Assembly (NCBI RefSeq): GCF_020382885.2
Contig: NC_058499.1
Location: 9,223,872 to 9,287,871, forward strand
Direction: 5' to 3'
Origin: Scatophagus argus
Lineage: Eukaryota; Chordata; Actinopteri; Scatophagidae
DNA length: 64,000 bases
Shown here: piece by piece, positions 25,216 to 37,860 of the stretch
Numbering within the stretch: the first letter of the stretch is position 1
Layout of the letters: each line of letters begins with the position of its first letter
Notes under the pieces: generated by a model
Databases searched by the model: none
Told to the model about the DNA's origin: nothing
The model's input: the letters and a program-made list of their open reading frames with translations, nothing else
Translations under genes and position numbers: made by a program

Positions 25216-26615
25216 TGTCAGCTGCATACGATGCTGTCAACAGCAGTTAAAGGTTAACACACAGCACTTGTTAAGTCAGCCATTTGTGTCCTCAAGTGGT
25301 GAACACAGTGGTGTTCATGGTCATGGTCACTTGTCGTATTGTTCAAATGACTTCACAAAAAAAATCCTAAAAAGTTCCCGCAGAGTTACATTATGTAATT
25401 TGTGTCTGACTGATGTTTCTCCATGAATGTATGAATGAGTGTGGAGAGGCTGAAAACAAGTGCATTTGAATGATTTTCTGAATGACATTCCATTGTAATA
25501 AAGCTTCAAAGAAAGTTACAATATTTTGAAAAGTTTTAACAGGATTTGGGAGTTGAATGGCTTCCATAATGTAATGTAATGTAATGTTCATTTTTGAATG
25601 GAGTTTCTAACTGAAAATTTATATTAATTGTTAAGATTTGAATATACAGGAAAGATTCTGAAAATGTGGGATATTTGAAGATTCCAGCCATTCATTTTAA
25701 CTGTGAATTATTCACCAAAAACGTTGAACATTAAGGCTGTTTTTATTTATATCAAAAATGTGAGTGATAACACACGTGTTGAATTGAATTTTGAATGATT
25801 TAATATATTGAAAAATGTGGAAGGAATTAGACGACGAAAATGAAAATTCACACCCAGTAACTGGATTGCAGTAACTCTAAACAAGCATCGCTTTCTGTTA
25901 ACTTTACACCTACATCTAACAGAAATCTATAATTTTTGCATCATGTTTCAACAAAAAACACATTTCATAACTGTTTTTACTCAACTTGTGCCCATAAAAA
26001 GTTTTTATTAACACTTACCTACAATTCACTGGAACCGAAAAAGTAACCCAACTTCAAGGTGTCAGTTCACCCACACTATCAGTGATTTGATAAGACTGCA
26101 GGCGTTGTACACAGCTGGAAAGAGACCTTCTCGTCCGTCCTTTCCAGTCATGACTTGTAGTTACATGTAATGCACTCTGTACAGCTCTGTTGTAAAAGAG
26201 GGTGCGTACCTCTGCAGATAAGAGCCCTGGTTTGAAATGTGTGTGCTGCTCATGGTACTGCTGCAAAAGTTTTTACGTACCTGTTGGAGGGTCAGGGTTT
26301 ATCTGTGGTGCCATCTAGTGTCAAGTCAGTGCACCAAACATTAAATTGCCCATGAACAGACCAGTCATGATAACCAGTCTGTTTTTTCAAATCTGCTCTC
26401 ACACAAAAGGCACAGAGACATAAAAACTACATTTCTCTGTTAAAACATTGAGTTTTTAACATAAAAGATACACTGCAAATAGTGTTATCCTATGTATAAA
26501 CCCTTATATATATAACCTGCCAAATATTTATTACGCAAAGATGAAAGTAAGAACACAGCACTAATGATCAGAAACTATCACAGGACAGTCATCACGTTTT
26601 GCTTGTTGCTTTCAC
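25216..26615. other. intergenic stretch upstream of UGT
   Basis: No coding exon is recognised. It may hold the non-coding first exon and promoter of the UGT gene, since two good minus-strand donor sites occur near 26018 and 26280. Confidence 0.35.
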
Positions 26616-26832
26616 ATGTTACTGTCATCCAGTGTTTCCAAACTGTGTCATTTCTATCATCGTTATGCTGTATCTACAGGTGATGACCAGGTCAAAGAGA
26701 GATTTTTCCCCTCTGAGAAAAGTTTTAATCACCTCACAACCCCTCAGATTTTTCTTGGACCCCCTGATCCTCTGGTTGAAAACCGCTTGTCCAATCCACT
26801 GTATATAAATGATGTAAACAAACCTTAGAGTG
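26616..26832. mobile_element. MITE fragment sharing a segment with the copy near 25.08 kb
   Basis: It contains ACTGTCATCCAGTGTTTCCA, then TAATCACCTCACAACCCCTC, and ends in TGTATATAAATGATGTAAAC. These parts occur together in fish hAT-like non-autonomous elements. About 30 bases match the segment at 25078-25108 almost exactly. Confidence 0.45.
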
Positions 26833-27860
26833 CTGTATCAGTAACATTGGCACATTGGGTTGGAATTCAGAATTGCTAGGTCTTTGCCTTTAAGACCACT
26901 TAAATCTTTGTATTCACTTTTACGTTAAGCTGTATTAATTAATTATGTGTATTAGTGTTTGCACCTAGAAGATTTTCAACGTTGCTTTCTTGTATTGTCT
27001 TTAGTATCTTGTATAACGGGGGTACTCGTGTTTTACTTCATAAAGAGATCTGCAGAGGGCAGTGTTGAGAGGGAACTTAAAGGAGTTTGTTTAAATTGGG
27101 ATTGCTGTGTTCATAAAATCAGTGTCTATATAAAAAAGAAATACATAAAAGGTAAATTTATCATATTTGTAGCACATATTGTAAAAAAGTGGGACACTGA
27201 ATCATCAAATTCTCACCCAACTAGAAAAGATACCAAAGAAGAAACAAGACTAATTTCTATTGAGGTCCTTGATGTAAAACTAACAATGAGGCTACATTAC
27301 TGTCTCTGTTACTAATTTAAAATCAAAAAGTTAAAATTCTTCTTTAAAATTTCTCATTTTATGAAGTAATATTTAAGTATTGCTTTAGATTATGCCTTTA
27401 CATGGCTGGACTGATCTGTTTGGGGGCTCCTGGCTAAATATTTGCTATTTGGACCCTATTGCCTGCAAGTTCCCATCAAGCACACAGCACACAGCACAAC
27501 ATAGATGGTAGTTTTATTATAATGTATGCAGAGACCAAGCAACCAACCACACCAAAACCAAAAACTATTTGAGCACAGTACAAACTTAAGGTTTAAAATG
27601 TTTTTTTTATACTGGAGCCACAATGTAATTCTGCAGGACCAAGTTGATACTGAACTTCCTAAAGGTCTCTTTTTCATTTTGTTTCATGGGTTCCAGCAGG
27701 TTGTGGACACAGTGTGAAATTAGTGTAGAATAAAATCATGTGGTATAACAATAACAAAACGATACAAGCAAAAATTAAATAAGTGAAACATAATAAATTC
27801 AATAAAAGTTGTGCAGTGTGATAGCTGTCAGATACTCCTGACATTGCACATTAGGAACCT
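26833..27860. other. intergenic stretch before ube2q2
   Basis: No domain-bearing frame or clear repeat is recognised. Composition is AT-rich until the CpG-bearing ube2q2 promoter begins near 27870. Confidence 0.4.
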
Positions 27861-27864
27861 CACC

Positions 27865-27988
27865 CCCAGCCCTTTGTTGTTGTTCTCACGCTAACATGCG
27901 AGATCCGTAGACCCGACTCGACTGCGCGGTCACATCCCGCCCCGACTTCCCCTCTGCGAGCGGCCTGGTGGTTTGAGATGAGTAGAAG
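27865..27988 (+). promoter_or_regulatory. ube2q2: ube2q2 CpG promoter/5' UTR with short overlapping uORF
   Basis: CpG-rich sequence without a TATA box leads into the ube2q2 start. An upstream ATG at 27978 opens a nine-codon frame that ends at 28007, inside the main coding sequence and in another frame. The main ATG at 27989 has A at -3, a good context. If the transcript starts before 27978, the small frame could lower initiation at the main start. Confidence 0.5.
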
Positions 27989-30900
27989 ATGTCGGTTTCG
28001 GGGCTGAAGGCCGAACTGAAGTTTTTGGAGTCAATTTTTGACCCAAACCACGAACGATTCAGAATAATAGACTGGAAACCAGACGAACTCAGTTGCCAAT
28101 TCAACGTAACAGGGGAGAAGCTGCTGATCATTCACTGCAACATCACGGTGAGTCCAGGCCAGCTCTGCGCACAAGCTAACCCCAGCCACTGACTAACAAC
28201 TGAAACCAAATCATTCGGCGGAAGGTTCCGTGTTTACAACTCAAATACGAATAAAGTGTTCGTCTCTAGCTTCGTGTCGTGTCTAGGCATCAAGATTTAA
28301 GTAGCCCGGTTGACTGAAGCAAACAACACGGCACCGGTATTAAATTCACTTTGGAAAAGTATACGAGAAAACGTCGATTAGTAACGACGCTGCGGTAGCT
28401 TTTGCTAGCCTGTTAACTGAAAGTAACGTTGACGCTAGCTTGTCTTGTTAGCCAATATAACTACCTTACTGTTTTCAGTACTGCGGCTAACTTTCTAACT
28501 ACTGAACCTGCGTATCTCGTCTAATCCCAAGGCTATTGAACTAGCTGTGGTTTTTCGAAACATATCTGTTTTTACACAATATTTCAAATAACATAGTTAT
28601 TATTACATAGAGTATCCCTTAGATATCTTTAACGTGAAATGACGTTAGTTGCGGTTTAATGGAATGTTGCATTAACGTTACTGTGTTGTATGTTGTTGTT
28701 TTTTTTTATTTTCAGTAAATAGACAGATCCATCTGGCGAAGTTATTTGCATATGTTAAAGATGTCCAATTGCTCCTTTATCGGGTCACTAAAATATTTAG
28801 AAAGCGATATAATTTAGCTATGAAGAAATCTGCCATGTACTTTTTTTTAATGTTATTCTTTCAACCAACTAATAATGTGAGCTTGGCTGTTCATGCATTT
28901 TATTTACGGAGAAAACTACAGATGGGCCTGGTATTTTTATGCATTTCAACACCAGCTCCTTGGAGAGGTCTGTGTGCATATTTAGTAAAATAAATAATCT
29001 TTAAAGGTGCAGAAGACCCGATCTTTGCCATCACAGTCGTATGTGACGTTTAATATAGCTCTAGGAACTGAGACTCTCTCTTGCCATGGTACTTTGGTTC
29101 GGGTGGTGCATAACATTCAAACACCAGCCTAACATCCTGACCACATCCTCATCTCAAAGCAAAAACATACACACACACTCACTTTACTTATGCTCATTTT
29201 TGGCGACAGGGACAGGCTTGAAAAGTGTTTTGATAGCTATGCCATGTTGAGACTTAAGCTGAGTCAGTCTGCATTGCTTTTGAGTCAGCTAAATCTCACA
29301 GAAACCAGAGTGCGTTCAGCATCACAATCTTCCCATCAAAAAATGAGCCGTTCATGTACTGAAGGTGGTTCCATCATTTAATCCATTCTGTACTGTTCTT
29401 GGGTACCCTGTGACCTTGTGTATTTACCGGGTTTGGTTATCAGGACCGTATGTGGTCTCCAGCTCTTGCTTGTGTGAACCCACTTTATTTATTGAAACAA
29501 TAACAGAAAGGGTTGTAGAGATGGAAATCACTGCCTTGGTTGTCTGTGGTGATGCACTGATTTGTTACACTGAGCATGTACATTTAATGTAGTTGTACAA
29601 GATATATTGAATTTGGCTTTATGAAGATTTGTGCTAGATCCTAGAATAGTATGGGGACAGGTGAAATATGGAGTGGCAGCTGTTCGGATGTACTGTTCAG
29701 TGCTTTTTGCCTTGGTCATGCAATCATCAGGAGGCAGACATACATCCACACATTTTGACAGGTACCAGGCAACAACAGTCTGTACAGAAACAATATTTTA
29801 TAACTTGTTTATATCAGAATTAGATCAGAACAGAATCAGTAGCAGAACTAGTTTTTAACTAGTAAATAATGATTACTTCAACATGCAAGTTATTATTAAA
29901 ACATTTCTTGAAGCTGTGATATAACTGATGTGGTGTTTAATAACTTGATTGATTGATTGATGTCTCATATTATCCCAAGCCCAACATTCAAAGTAAACTC
30001 AACTTCAATGGAAATAGATCTATATTGTCGAAGCACAGTACTTTAAACCCTGACATGACGCTGTAATCATTTAAACGATGCCATTTGCTCAGAAACATAG
30101 GAATCTTTCCCATCTTTATCTCTAACATGACATGCATACGCACCCAGAGTCATACCCTAACCCTTTTCTAACTTTATATCTAAACATCTCTATTGGTGTA
30201 TTGCCTGTATTTTCCTTTCTGGAAATTCAACATTGGGATCCAAAAGCTATTACCAGTATATTACCGTACTTTAGCTACCACACACAACATATTTTGACTT
30301 GTTCAACTTGCTGGATGGATTACACAGCAGTCCAGCTGTTTGTTTTTTGTTTGCTTGTTTGTTTTGTTTTTTCAACCATACTATAGTCTCCTGGCATGAA
30401 CTGTCAGCCCTGTATAATACAGAATCAGCTCTTGCATCTTCAGTCATGTAAACTGAAGTCCACACATGATTTAAAAACTGTTTATGTCTATTTGAATGTT
30501 CAGCAGAGCACTTGGCGACTTGTCATTCATTGCTGGAGATACTCTTGCTCTGCAGTTGGTAGCACAAATCAGTTTGTTTAGTGGGCGGCTGTGTGGGCCA
30601 AGACATTTGGTCTGAAATCATTCATAGCTTTGGAATAAACTTTTTGCATTTTCTGTATTTTGGTTTTGTAAAAACAGTGGTGCTGTCTGTTGAGTGTTTA
30701 ATATACAATGTGATGACAGTGTATTTGCTCACCTACAAGTAAGACTGGCTAAATTTCCATGACATACTGTTGCTTCTGTCACAGGAATCCTATCCCTCAA
30801 CACCTCCAATATGGTTTGTTGACTCTGATGATCCTAGTCTGGCTGAAGTGTTGGAGCGCTTAGAGGATGTGAGAAAAGGCAGCACACTGGTAAGTCAGCG

Positions 30901-33900
30901 ATGTGGATTCAGTTTCACAGAGGCTTGCTGTAAATCATATTGTCTCATAAGTTTAGTGGTATAACAGTGAAAACTCGGTGCAGCTGTTCAGTGACGGCTT
31001 AGTTTTCATTGTTGGTGTTTTATCTTGCTGATTTCACCCGCAGCTTCTTCAGCAGTTGAAGCGCCTCATTTGCGATCTCTGTCGGCTTTACAACCTGCCA
31101 CAACATCCAGATGTAGAAATGCTCGATCAGCCTCTACCTGCTGGCCCGATCACACAAGAGCGAAAGGTACTGACCCTAAAACAAGTAAAACTCAGTGTCT
31201 TTTTCTTGCATTTCAAAGCTCAGCATTTGTCATCTCAAAATGCCTCACTCTACTGCAGCATGGGCCGCCAGATGAGGTGACATCTGAAGAGGAAGAGGAG
31301 GAAGAAATGGGAGAGGTACCTATGTGTATCAATGACCATTCGTTAGTTCCATATTATTTACATCTTTGTGGTTCTAAACATATTTAATACACTGGCAGCA
31401 GGACATTGACCTGGACCAAGACCTGGACCATTATGACATGAAAGAAGAGGAGCCGGTAGATGGGAAGAAGTCAGAAGATGACGGGATAGAAAAAGAAAAT
31501 CTGGCCATCTTGGAGAAGATTCGTAAAAACCAGAGACAGGATCACTTGAATGTAAGTGGTCATTCAGTCGATGTTTTTCTTGATTGAGTTTTGGAGAGTG
31601 TGATAGAGGTGAAAGGATTATTATATTGATGTATACTGGTGATACATGCTTCATCAATAGCAATAAGAAAACTTGGATAGGAAGTTCCATAGTTTGGCTT
31701 AAATGCAAACTGCAGCCAATCATTTAACAGGTGCGTTGTTTGGTTGTGCCATAGATTAGAGACAACAACAACAGAAACGGTGTAAGGTGAGAAAGTGAGT
31801 GCAGCTGGTGGGGAAATAGTCGATAAAAAATGAAGTGTGGAGAGGCTGTGTGAGCCCAGCTCTCCATTATGGCGTTTTTTTTATTCCTGCAAATATATGT
31901 AAACCACTTCACTTTCCAACTCCATAACATAATTATAATTCGTATAAACATCAAACTGTGGAATCTGGATTGGTGACGTCAGTCTGATATCCACTGAGTG
32001 AATTACTTAAGTATTGATATCTTATAACAATATTGGATGGGATCCGCTCTGTTCACCACACTAAAGGATTATACTGTAAACACTGAACATAAATTCCTCT
32101 CTTTTATTCCCTGTGACAGCTCATATTTTTTCAGTAGTTTTGACTGTGTTCAGATCAACAGCTGCACTACATTCAAGGCGCAGACTCATCGCTCCTTTCA
32201 CTGCTGACGCAGTGTGGCTGCTGCTACACGGGGCTCCAGCAGAAAGAAATACTAAGCTGTCCAGCAAAAAGTTTAGTTGGCTGTCAACTTTTGCAGCAGC
32301 ACAATCCAACATCAGACAGCAGTTTCCTCATGAGAAGATGCTGAAATCAGAGTTCTGAAACCTGCCGTTTTTACAGTCGGAAACAAAACACCAGACCGTA
32401 GTTGGTGAAGTGATCTGAAATTGAAGTGCACTGATTTATATTGCTGGATTTACTCAGATTCTCTAAAGGTCGTCATCAAATCACTGGTAATCGTTACTGT
32501 ACAGCGAGTTTTATGATCAAAGGTTTCCCTTGTGGGGCTTAGAGTGAAAGATTGGCATTTTTTTCACTCAGAGACAGATTGTCGTTTTTAAGTGTTGAAT
32601 ATACTCAGATGTAACATAGTGGATAGACATAAATGAACAGGACTGTGACCTCAGGATCTCTCATTGCCCGGCTTTGAAGCACACTGTATGCTCTTATTCG
32701 TCACAGTGTCCGATCGTCTGTGTGATTCACCTTTGTGACTGATGTTTCAGGGTGCAGTGTCTGGCTCTGTGCAAGCCTCAGACCGCCTAATGAAGGAACT
32801 CAGGGAGATCTACAGATCACAGAGTTACAAGACGGGTGAGTACAATGACCCACTTTCCTTCAGTGGTAGCTCTTAGTGTGTGAACATCCCATCTGCAGAT
32901 TGAAGTGAAGCTCTGTTCCTGTTTGTTTCACAGGTATTTATTCAGTCGAACTAGTCAGTGACAGCCTTTATGAATGGCATGTCAAGTTAAGGACGTAAGT
33001 TCTCACATTTAGTTGCTTTTAAAATTTTCCACAAATTGTGTTGTATTGTTTTTGCGTTACATTTGACTTGGTGCTCTTCATTACAGGGTAGATCCTGATA
33101 GTCCATTACATAGTGACTTGCAGGTCTTAAAAGAAAAGGAAGGAATAGACTACATTCTGCTCAATTTCTCTTATAAAGTGAGTCCTGTGATAATAGTTGA
33201 CAGTTTGAGGGAGGTGTGGTTTGCTCAGTACTAAATGTTTTGTTTTTTTGTTTTTTTTCCCAATACGACAGGATAATTTTCCTTTCGACCCACCTTTTGT
33301 GCGGGTTGTCTCACCTGTGCTCTCCGGAGGGTGAGTGTGTGGTTATCTCATCCTTCCCTGTTTGCATATGAAATGCTCTGAAGAAAGTCTTCGCTCACTG
33401 AGCACTTCATCTCAATTCTGAGATGGATTTTGAACTTTATTGGGAGAGATTTACTCATGATATTAGTGAATCGAAATGGGAAAACCTCAAATGTGAAGAA
33501 CTAACTCAAATTTTTTTACAAAATATATTGTACCTCCAGATGTAGCGATACTGTGCTTTGCTTGCTTTCAAAGCTGGTGTCATCTTTTAGGTGCAGGATG
33601 GACTTTATGCTATGTAGTTTGCTCATGACTGGCTGCAAATTGTCATGTCTGACTCTTGAAAGCGAAATAAAAAGCGTCGTCATAAACCAGTGTAATTAGG
33701 CTATCAAATGCATTTGCTGATGCTATGGTTTTGTTCCATCATGCATTTCAAGTCATGCAGATTTTTTACAGGCTCTCATTATGAGCAACAGGCATTAACA
33801 GATTTGCTATGGATGGATTATAAGTTATGGACTGAATTTCTCAGAACATCCAAAAGTTGCATTCCCAGACGTTACTAACTTCAAATAGCCTCTTTGGGAA

Positions 33901-34649
33901 AATCAAAGTCTCTCCCACAGGTCAAATAAAGATATTGTGACATGAATTTAAAGCACAACAAATTTACAGAAGGTCAAGTGAATACTTTCTTAATCAAATG
34001 TACACAGCTGCGTTAATATATAATATTAAATACTCATCTTTTAATTCTGAACTTTCATTTTTGTCTTTTCAGCTATGTTCTCGGAGGAGGGGCCTTGTGC
34101 ATGGAGCTTCTCACTAAACAGGCATGGAGATGGGTTTGATACATGACGTGAACTTAGCTCTCAAGTTTAACAGCACACTTGATGGTTTCGTTTTGTGTGT
34201 GTTTCTTCAGGGCTGGAGCAGTGCCTATTCCATAGAGTCTGTCATTATGCAGATAAATGCAACTCTGGTTAAAGGAAAAGCCAGAGTGCAGTTTGGAGCC
34301 AATAAGGTAACTTAATGTCATTAATCTGCTATCAGCATGTCATTCAGTCATGTCTTAATGCAAACAAGTTTGAGATGTTTCAAATGGCCCAGTTTTATGT
34401 AATTCCTACCGAGCAGCGAGCAGTTTCTTTACATCTAACAGAACATTATTTGTTTTTCAGAACCAGTACAATCTTGCCAGAGCACAACAGTCGTACAAAT
34501 CCCTTGTGCAGATACATGAAAAGAACGGTGAGTGAACATTTCTGAGTGGTTGGGGCTGAGTAGACACTCGGTGGTATGGATCCATCAGCAAAGGGGTTTC
34601 TCCTTCTGTTTTTACAGGCTGGTACACACCACCTAAAGAGGATGGATAA
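27989..34649 (+). CDS. ube2q2: ubiquitin-conjugating enzyme E2 Q2, complete
   Basis: UBE2Q2 is an E2 enzyme that carries ubiquitin as a thioester and hands it to substrates. I place 13 coding exons: 27989-28147, 30785-30889, 31044-31166, 31259-31315, 31402-31551 (or from 31399), 32751-32835, 32934-32994, 33087-33177, 33272-33330, 34073-34121, 34211-34306, 34461-34527 and 34618-34649. They join in frame to about 377 residues; the human protein has 375. The N-terminal RWD-like domain starts [13 protein letters not shown]. An acidic linker follows ([24 protein letters not shown]). The UBC fold begins near [20 protein letters not shown]. The catalytic Cys is residue 306 in [13 protein letters not shown]; this family lacks the usual HPN motif. 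The C-terminus is [10 protein letters not shown]. All introns are GT-AG except the one after exon 10, which starts with GC. Confidence 0.97.
34122..34210 (+). other. ube2q2: 89-bp GC-AG intron of ube2q2
   Basis: Coding sequence must run ...LTKQ then GWSSAYS. The exon ends ACTAAACAG and the intron begins GCATGG, with acceptor TTTCTTCAG before GGCTGG. No GT donor nearby keeps the frame and the conserved residues. GC donors make up about one percent of vertebrate introns. Confidence 0.8.
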
Positions 34650-37541
34650 GGAGCTACTACCACTATGCACTGAGAACATGTCTTTGGGTCAAAGTATCTT
34701 GTTTTCTTTGGAATATCCCCTCCCTACCCCTCCTCCAATTAAACTGGGGATGTATCATCTTTCTCTCGGAAACCATCTTGCTGGCTCATCTGACGAGTAT
34801 TCCTTCGCCCTGCTCCAGGAAAGACTTTAATCTGGTATCACTTGGCTTCTCCCCTCAGTGTTTTAGTGAGGAGGATGATGTGAGGTTATCACTAGTCCTG
34901 TTTTCTAAATATGCTCATTTGTCTTAAAAAAACACTTTTCTCCCTTTAAAGGTGGGGAAATGCTTTTCTTTAGCTGCTTTGAAAAAAATGGGCTTCACAG
35001 TTACCCCTCTTTAAATGGGAATTTTAAAAGAAGACTCGTTCTGAGGCTCTTGAAGTGGCACTTCACTGCACCACCTGTTTTTAATTGAACCCCCCTTCTG
35101 ATCCCGCCTTTTTTTGTTTAGGAAATATAACTGGTACATAAATGCAAATATTGTTTTAGAACTATTATTTGGCAATTGTTTTTATTATTTTGACCGTACT
35201 ATATAATAAAAGAGACAATTTTCTTATTTTGGAAGCTTATCTTTAAATTGAGATGACCCACCACTCTGTATCTTTTAACTCTTTTTAGCAACAATATTGG
35301 GCCAAGCAGAATCAAAAGTGTTGTCGGTGAACAAATCTACCAGCGATTAATCGTAAAACAGGGCCAACAGACATGAAACATCTCAGAATCTGCATTTTGC
35401 ATATCTTGGGAAGAGGATGCGTTTGGTTTATTTTCACCAGACGTTATAGAATCTGAGCTACGGCATCATTTTGGAAGTTCTAACAGATTTAATGTTGAAG
35501 TTAAAGGGTTCTTTTTGCCTTACTTCTGTTAACACATCGGCCCCGCAAGTGCTCAGTTCGGCAGTTGGTCTTTCTGTTGATTATAGCTGTGGAGACTGAT
35601 GGCTAGTGTGATGCTGAAAATGAAGCCCTGTGTGTACAAAGTTAACAGCATGTTGCACAGGAGCGTCACCTCAATGGCTGTTATAAAACATAGTTCAGTG
35701 TGATTACAGTCGCCGTGCTTGGGTGGGCTTTGCAGAGGGAATGAAGGCTGTTTGCATGTTTTGTTTTGTTTTTTTTTCCTTTGGTGATTGTTGTTCATCT
35801 CCCTGCCCAGTTCTGCAGAAAATGTGTATGTCATATCTTCCTGACATACATCGATTGTAGTGGTTTGCTCACGCCCTGTTTAGATCTGAAACTGCTACCC
35901 CGTTATATGTCACATTCAACAGGACTCCTTTTGCCACAACATCATAGTGTTTTGGTGTCACTTTAATGGTAACAAGAAAGATCATTTGTAGTATGATAAG
36001 AACTGATGTGAATCTCTGTACGTTTTAACTTTGACCACGCAATATACATGATCAGTACTGCTGTTCCCCATACTACAGGACACACACTGTATCTATCAAT
36101 CTGTTGGCTCTTTTGCAGTTTATTTGTTAACACTGTCTGCAAAAGTACATTCAAATGGCAACTCAGGTAACAATATTTAGAAGGGGAATCTGTACATGTA
36201 CATGTTGGGCTTTGGGTTATTTTGTGGGATGAATTAACGCTCTGTTCACTCTGGTGTTTTGGCTTACCCACTAAACTTATGTCAAAAACAGAAAACGTAA
36301 GTTTTACAATAATATGGGCCAAATGTCTCTTAATTCAAGGGATCTAAGGAGGAAATTTATAGAAAGATGCCATTTTAACGGGATTGCTTTAGCATGATGA
36401 CCAGCACATGTGATGGCTCATCAGTACCCAATATAGTATTTATAGGGACTGGGCTCCTCCTCTTCTTCCTCCTCTTCCTCTCCATTGTCCTCCTCCTTTA
36501 AAATTCCTTGCCCTTGGCGTCTAGGGTTGAATGTTTGAGCCTTTGATGATGAAGAATGAACATCTTAAACCTAATCAAGCACTATGCTGGGAACCCACTG
36601 CCCTGCATGCTTTAAATGTCTCCACTTGCAACACACTTGACTCAAATGATCAGCTCTTCAAGAGGCTCTGCAGAAGCCTGATAACGACTCATTTATTTGA
36701 ATCAGGTGTGCTGAAGCAGGGAAACGTATGAAACATGCAGAGCAGGAATGAGAAACACTGGATTAGAGAGAAAGGTTTTTTTTTAATTTAAGAAGTTTTA
36801 AGCAACTATGATCCGAGTTGTTCTGCTGAGAGGCTCTCGTGTAGTTATCATCACCATGTGTGAAGCCACCTCATGATTCCTGCTCTGTCGGGGCATTTCT
36901 CTGGGTTGCTCACCATGATCATGAAATGCCATTGGTGGCAGAAGCGGTGAGTTTAAGACCCTGGTGATGCAGAATGAACATCTTGCATCCACTCTGGTGT
37001 TGTGTCGTGTCACTTAGAGACATGACTTCAAGGTTTAATGATCATTTTGGTCCAGACAGTTCTCCTCCTTTTCCTGTATTTCTCAATGGTCTCCCACTGC
37101 TTTCACTTTTCCTCTTCGAAATGCCCGGTCCCGACTCGCTGCTGCACAAAAGCTATGACTCGCTTTTTTTCCTCCCAAGTCCCAATGTAGATTTGATTTC
37201 AGTGTGTGATCAGTCCTTATGCCCCTGCTCCACAGCCTTTATCCACCTGTATGATTGCTTCCTCCTCCAAAATGCCAAAACTCTGGTCAGAGGGGACATT
37301 AAGAGACGATTGAAGTTTGATAGACATGCCGTGGTGAATAGACTTGCACGCTTCTCTAACTGGACTGTGTGTTGAAAAGATTCATTTATCTCACTTCAAT
37401 TCATTTTCTAGCACCAACAAACAGATTATCAAGTCTGTTGCTGTTGGCTCGCTTTGGTTTTATTTTATTTTTCATTTTCCATTTGAAGAAATTTTGACCA
37501 TGTACAGTAATTTGTAAACTTGCATCAAGTTTATGAATAAA
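34650..37541 (+). other. ube2q2: ube2q2 3' UTR with two candidate poly(A) signals
   Basis: AATAAA occurs at 35205-35210, which would give a UTR of about 0.55 kb, and at 37536-37541, giving about 2.9 kb. A palindromic MITE sits in the longer form. Which site is used cannot be told from sequence. Confidence 0.45.
36585..36768. mobile_element. palindromic MITE in ube2q2 3' region
   Basis: The left arm (CACTGCCCTGCATGCTTTAA near 36596) pairs imperfectly with the right arm (complement of AAACATGCAGAGCAGG near 36731), and inner parts pair as well (CTTGACTCAAATGATCAG with TGAATCAGGTGTG). This matches a short fish fold-back repeat found next to CACTGCCCTGCATG motifs. In a long ube2q2 transcript it would form a hairpin of about 80 bases per arm. 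Confidence 0.6.
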
Positions 37542-37860
37542 GAATTTTAAGATTATTGCTGCTTTACTGGTTTCCCTGTGTATTATTTGAGTCACTGTAT
37601 ACATATATATACAAGTTTTAGCTGTTGTCTTCATGGATTGCAGCAGTTTTGGTAGTAGTATTTTTATATTTTACATGAATAAATCAATTTGCAATAGTGA
37701 TATATCACAGCTGAATCAGCCCTGCAAATCCACATCATGGACTTTGATCAGCAGGTTTTGGCTGAATGGAATGTTTTCTAAAAACAACTATGGAGTTTAA
37801 TATCAACTAGAAGTAGGAATTTCCATGAAGGTGCAAAGCTCCTATCTTTTTTTCACTATC
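37542..37860. other. gap between convergent ube2q2 and scamp5 3' ends
   Basis: About 0.32 kb separates the distal ube2q2 AATAAA from the farthest scamp5 poly(A) signal. AT-rich, with no recognised feature. Confidence 0.4.

Noticed and set aside
36455-36500. CCTCCTCTTCCTC tract as an acidic coding exon on the minus strand
   Set aside because: No splice sites or conserved neighbours; a simple pyrimidine tract in the ube2q2 3' region.
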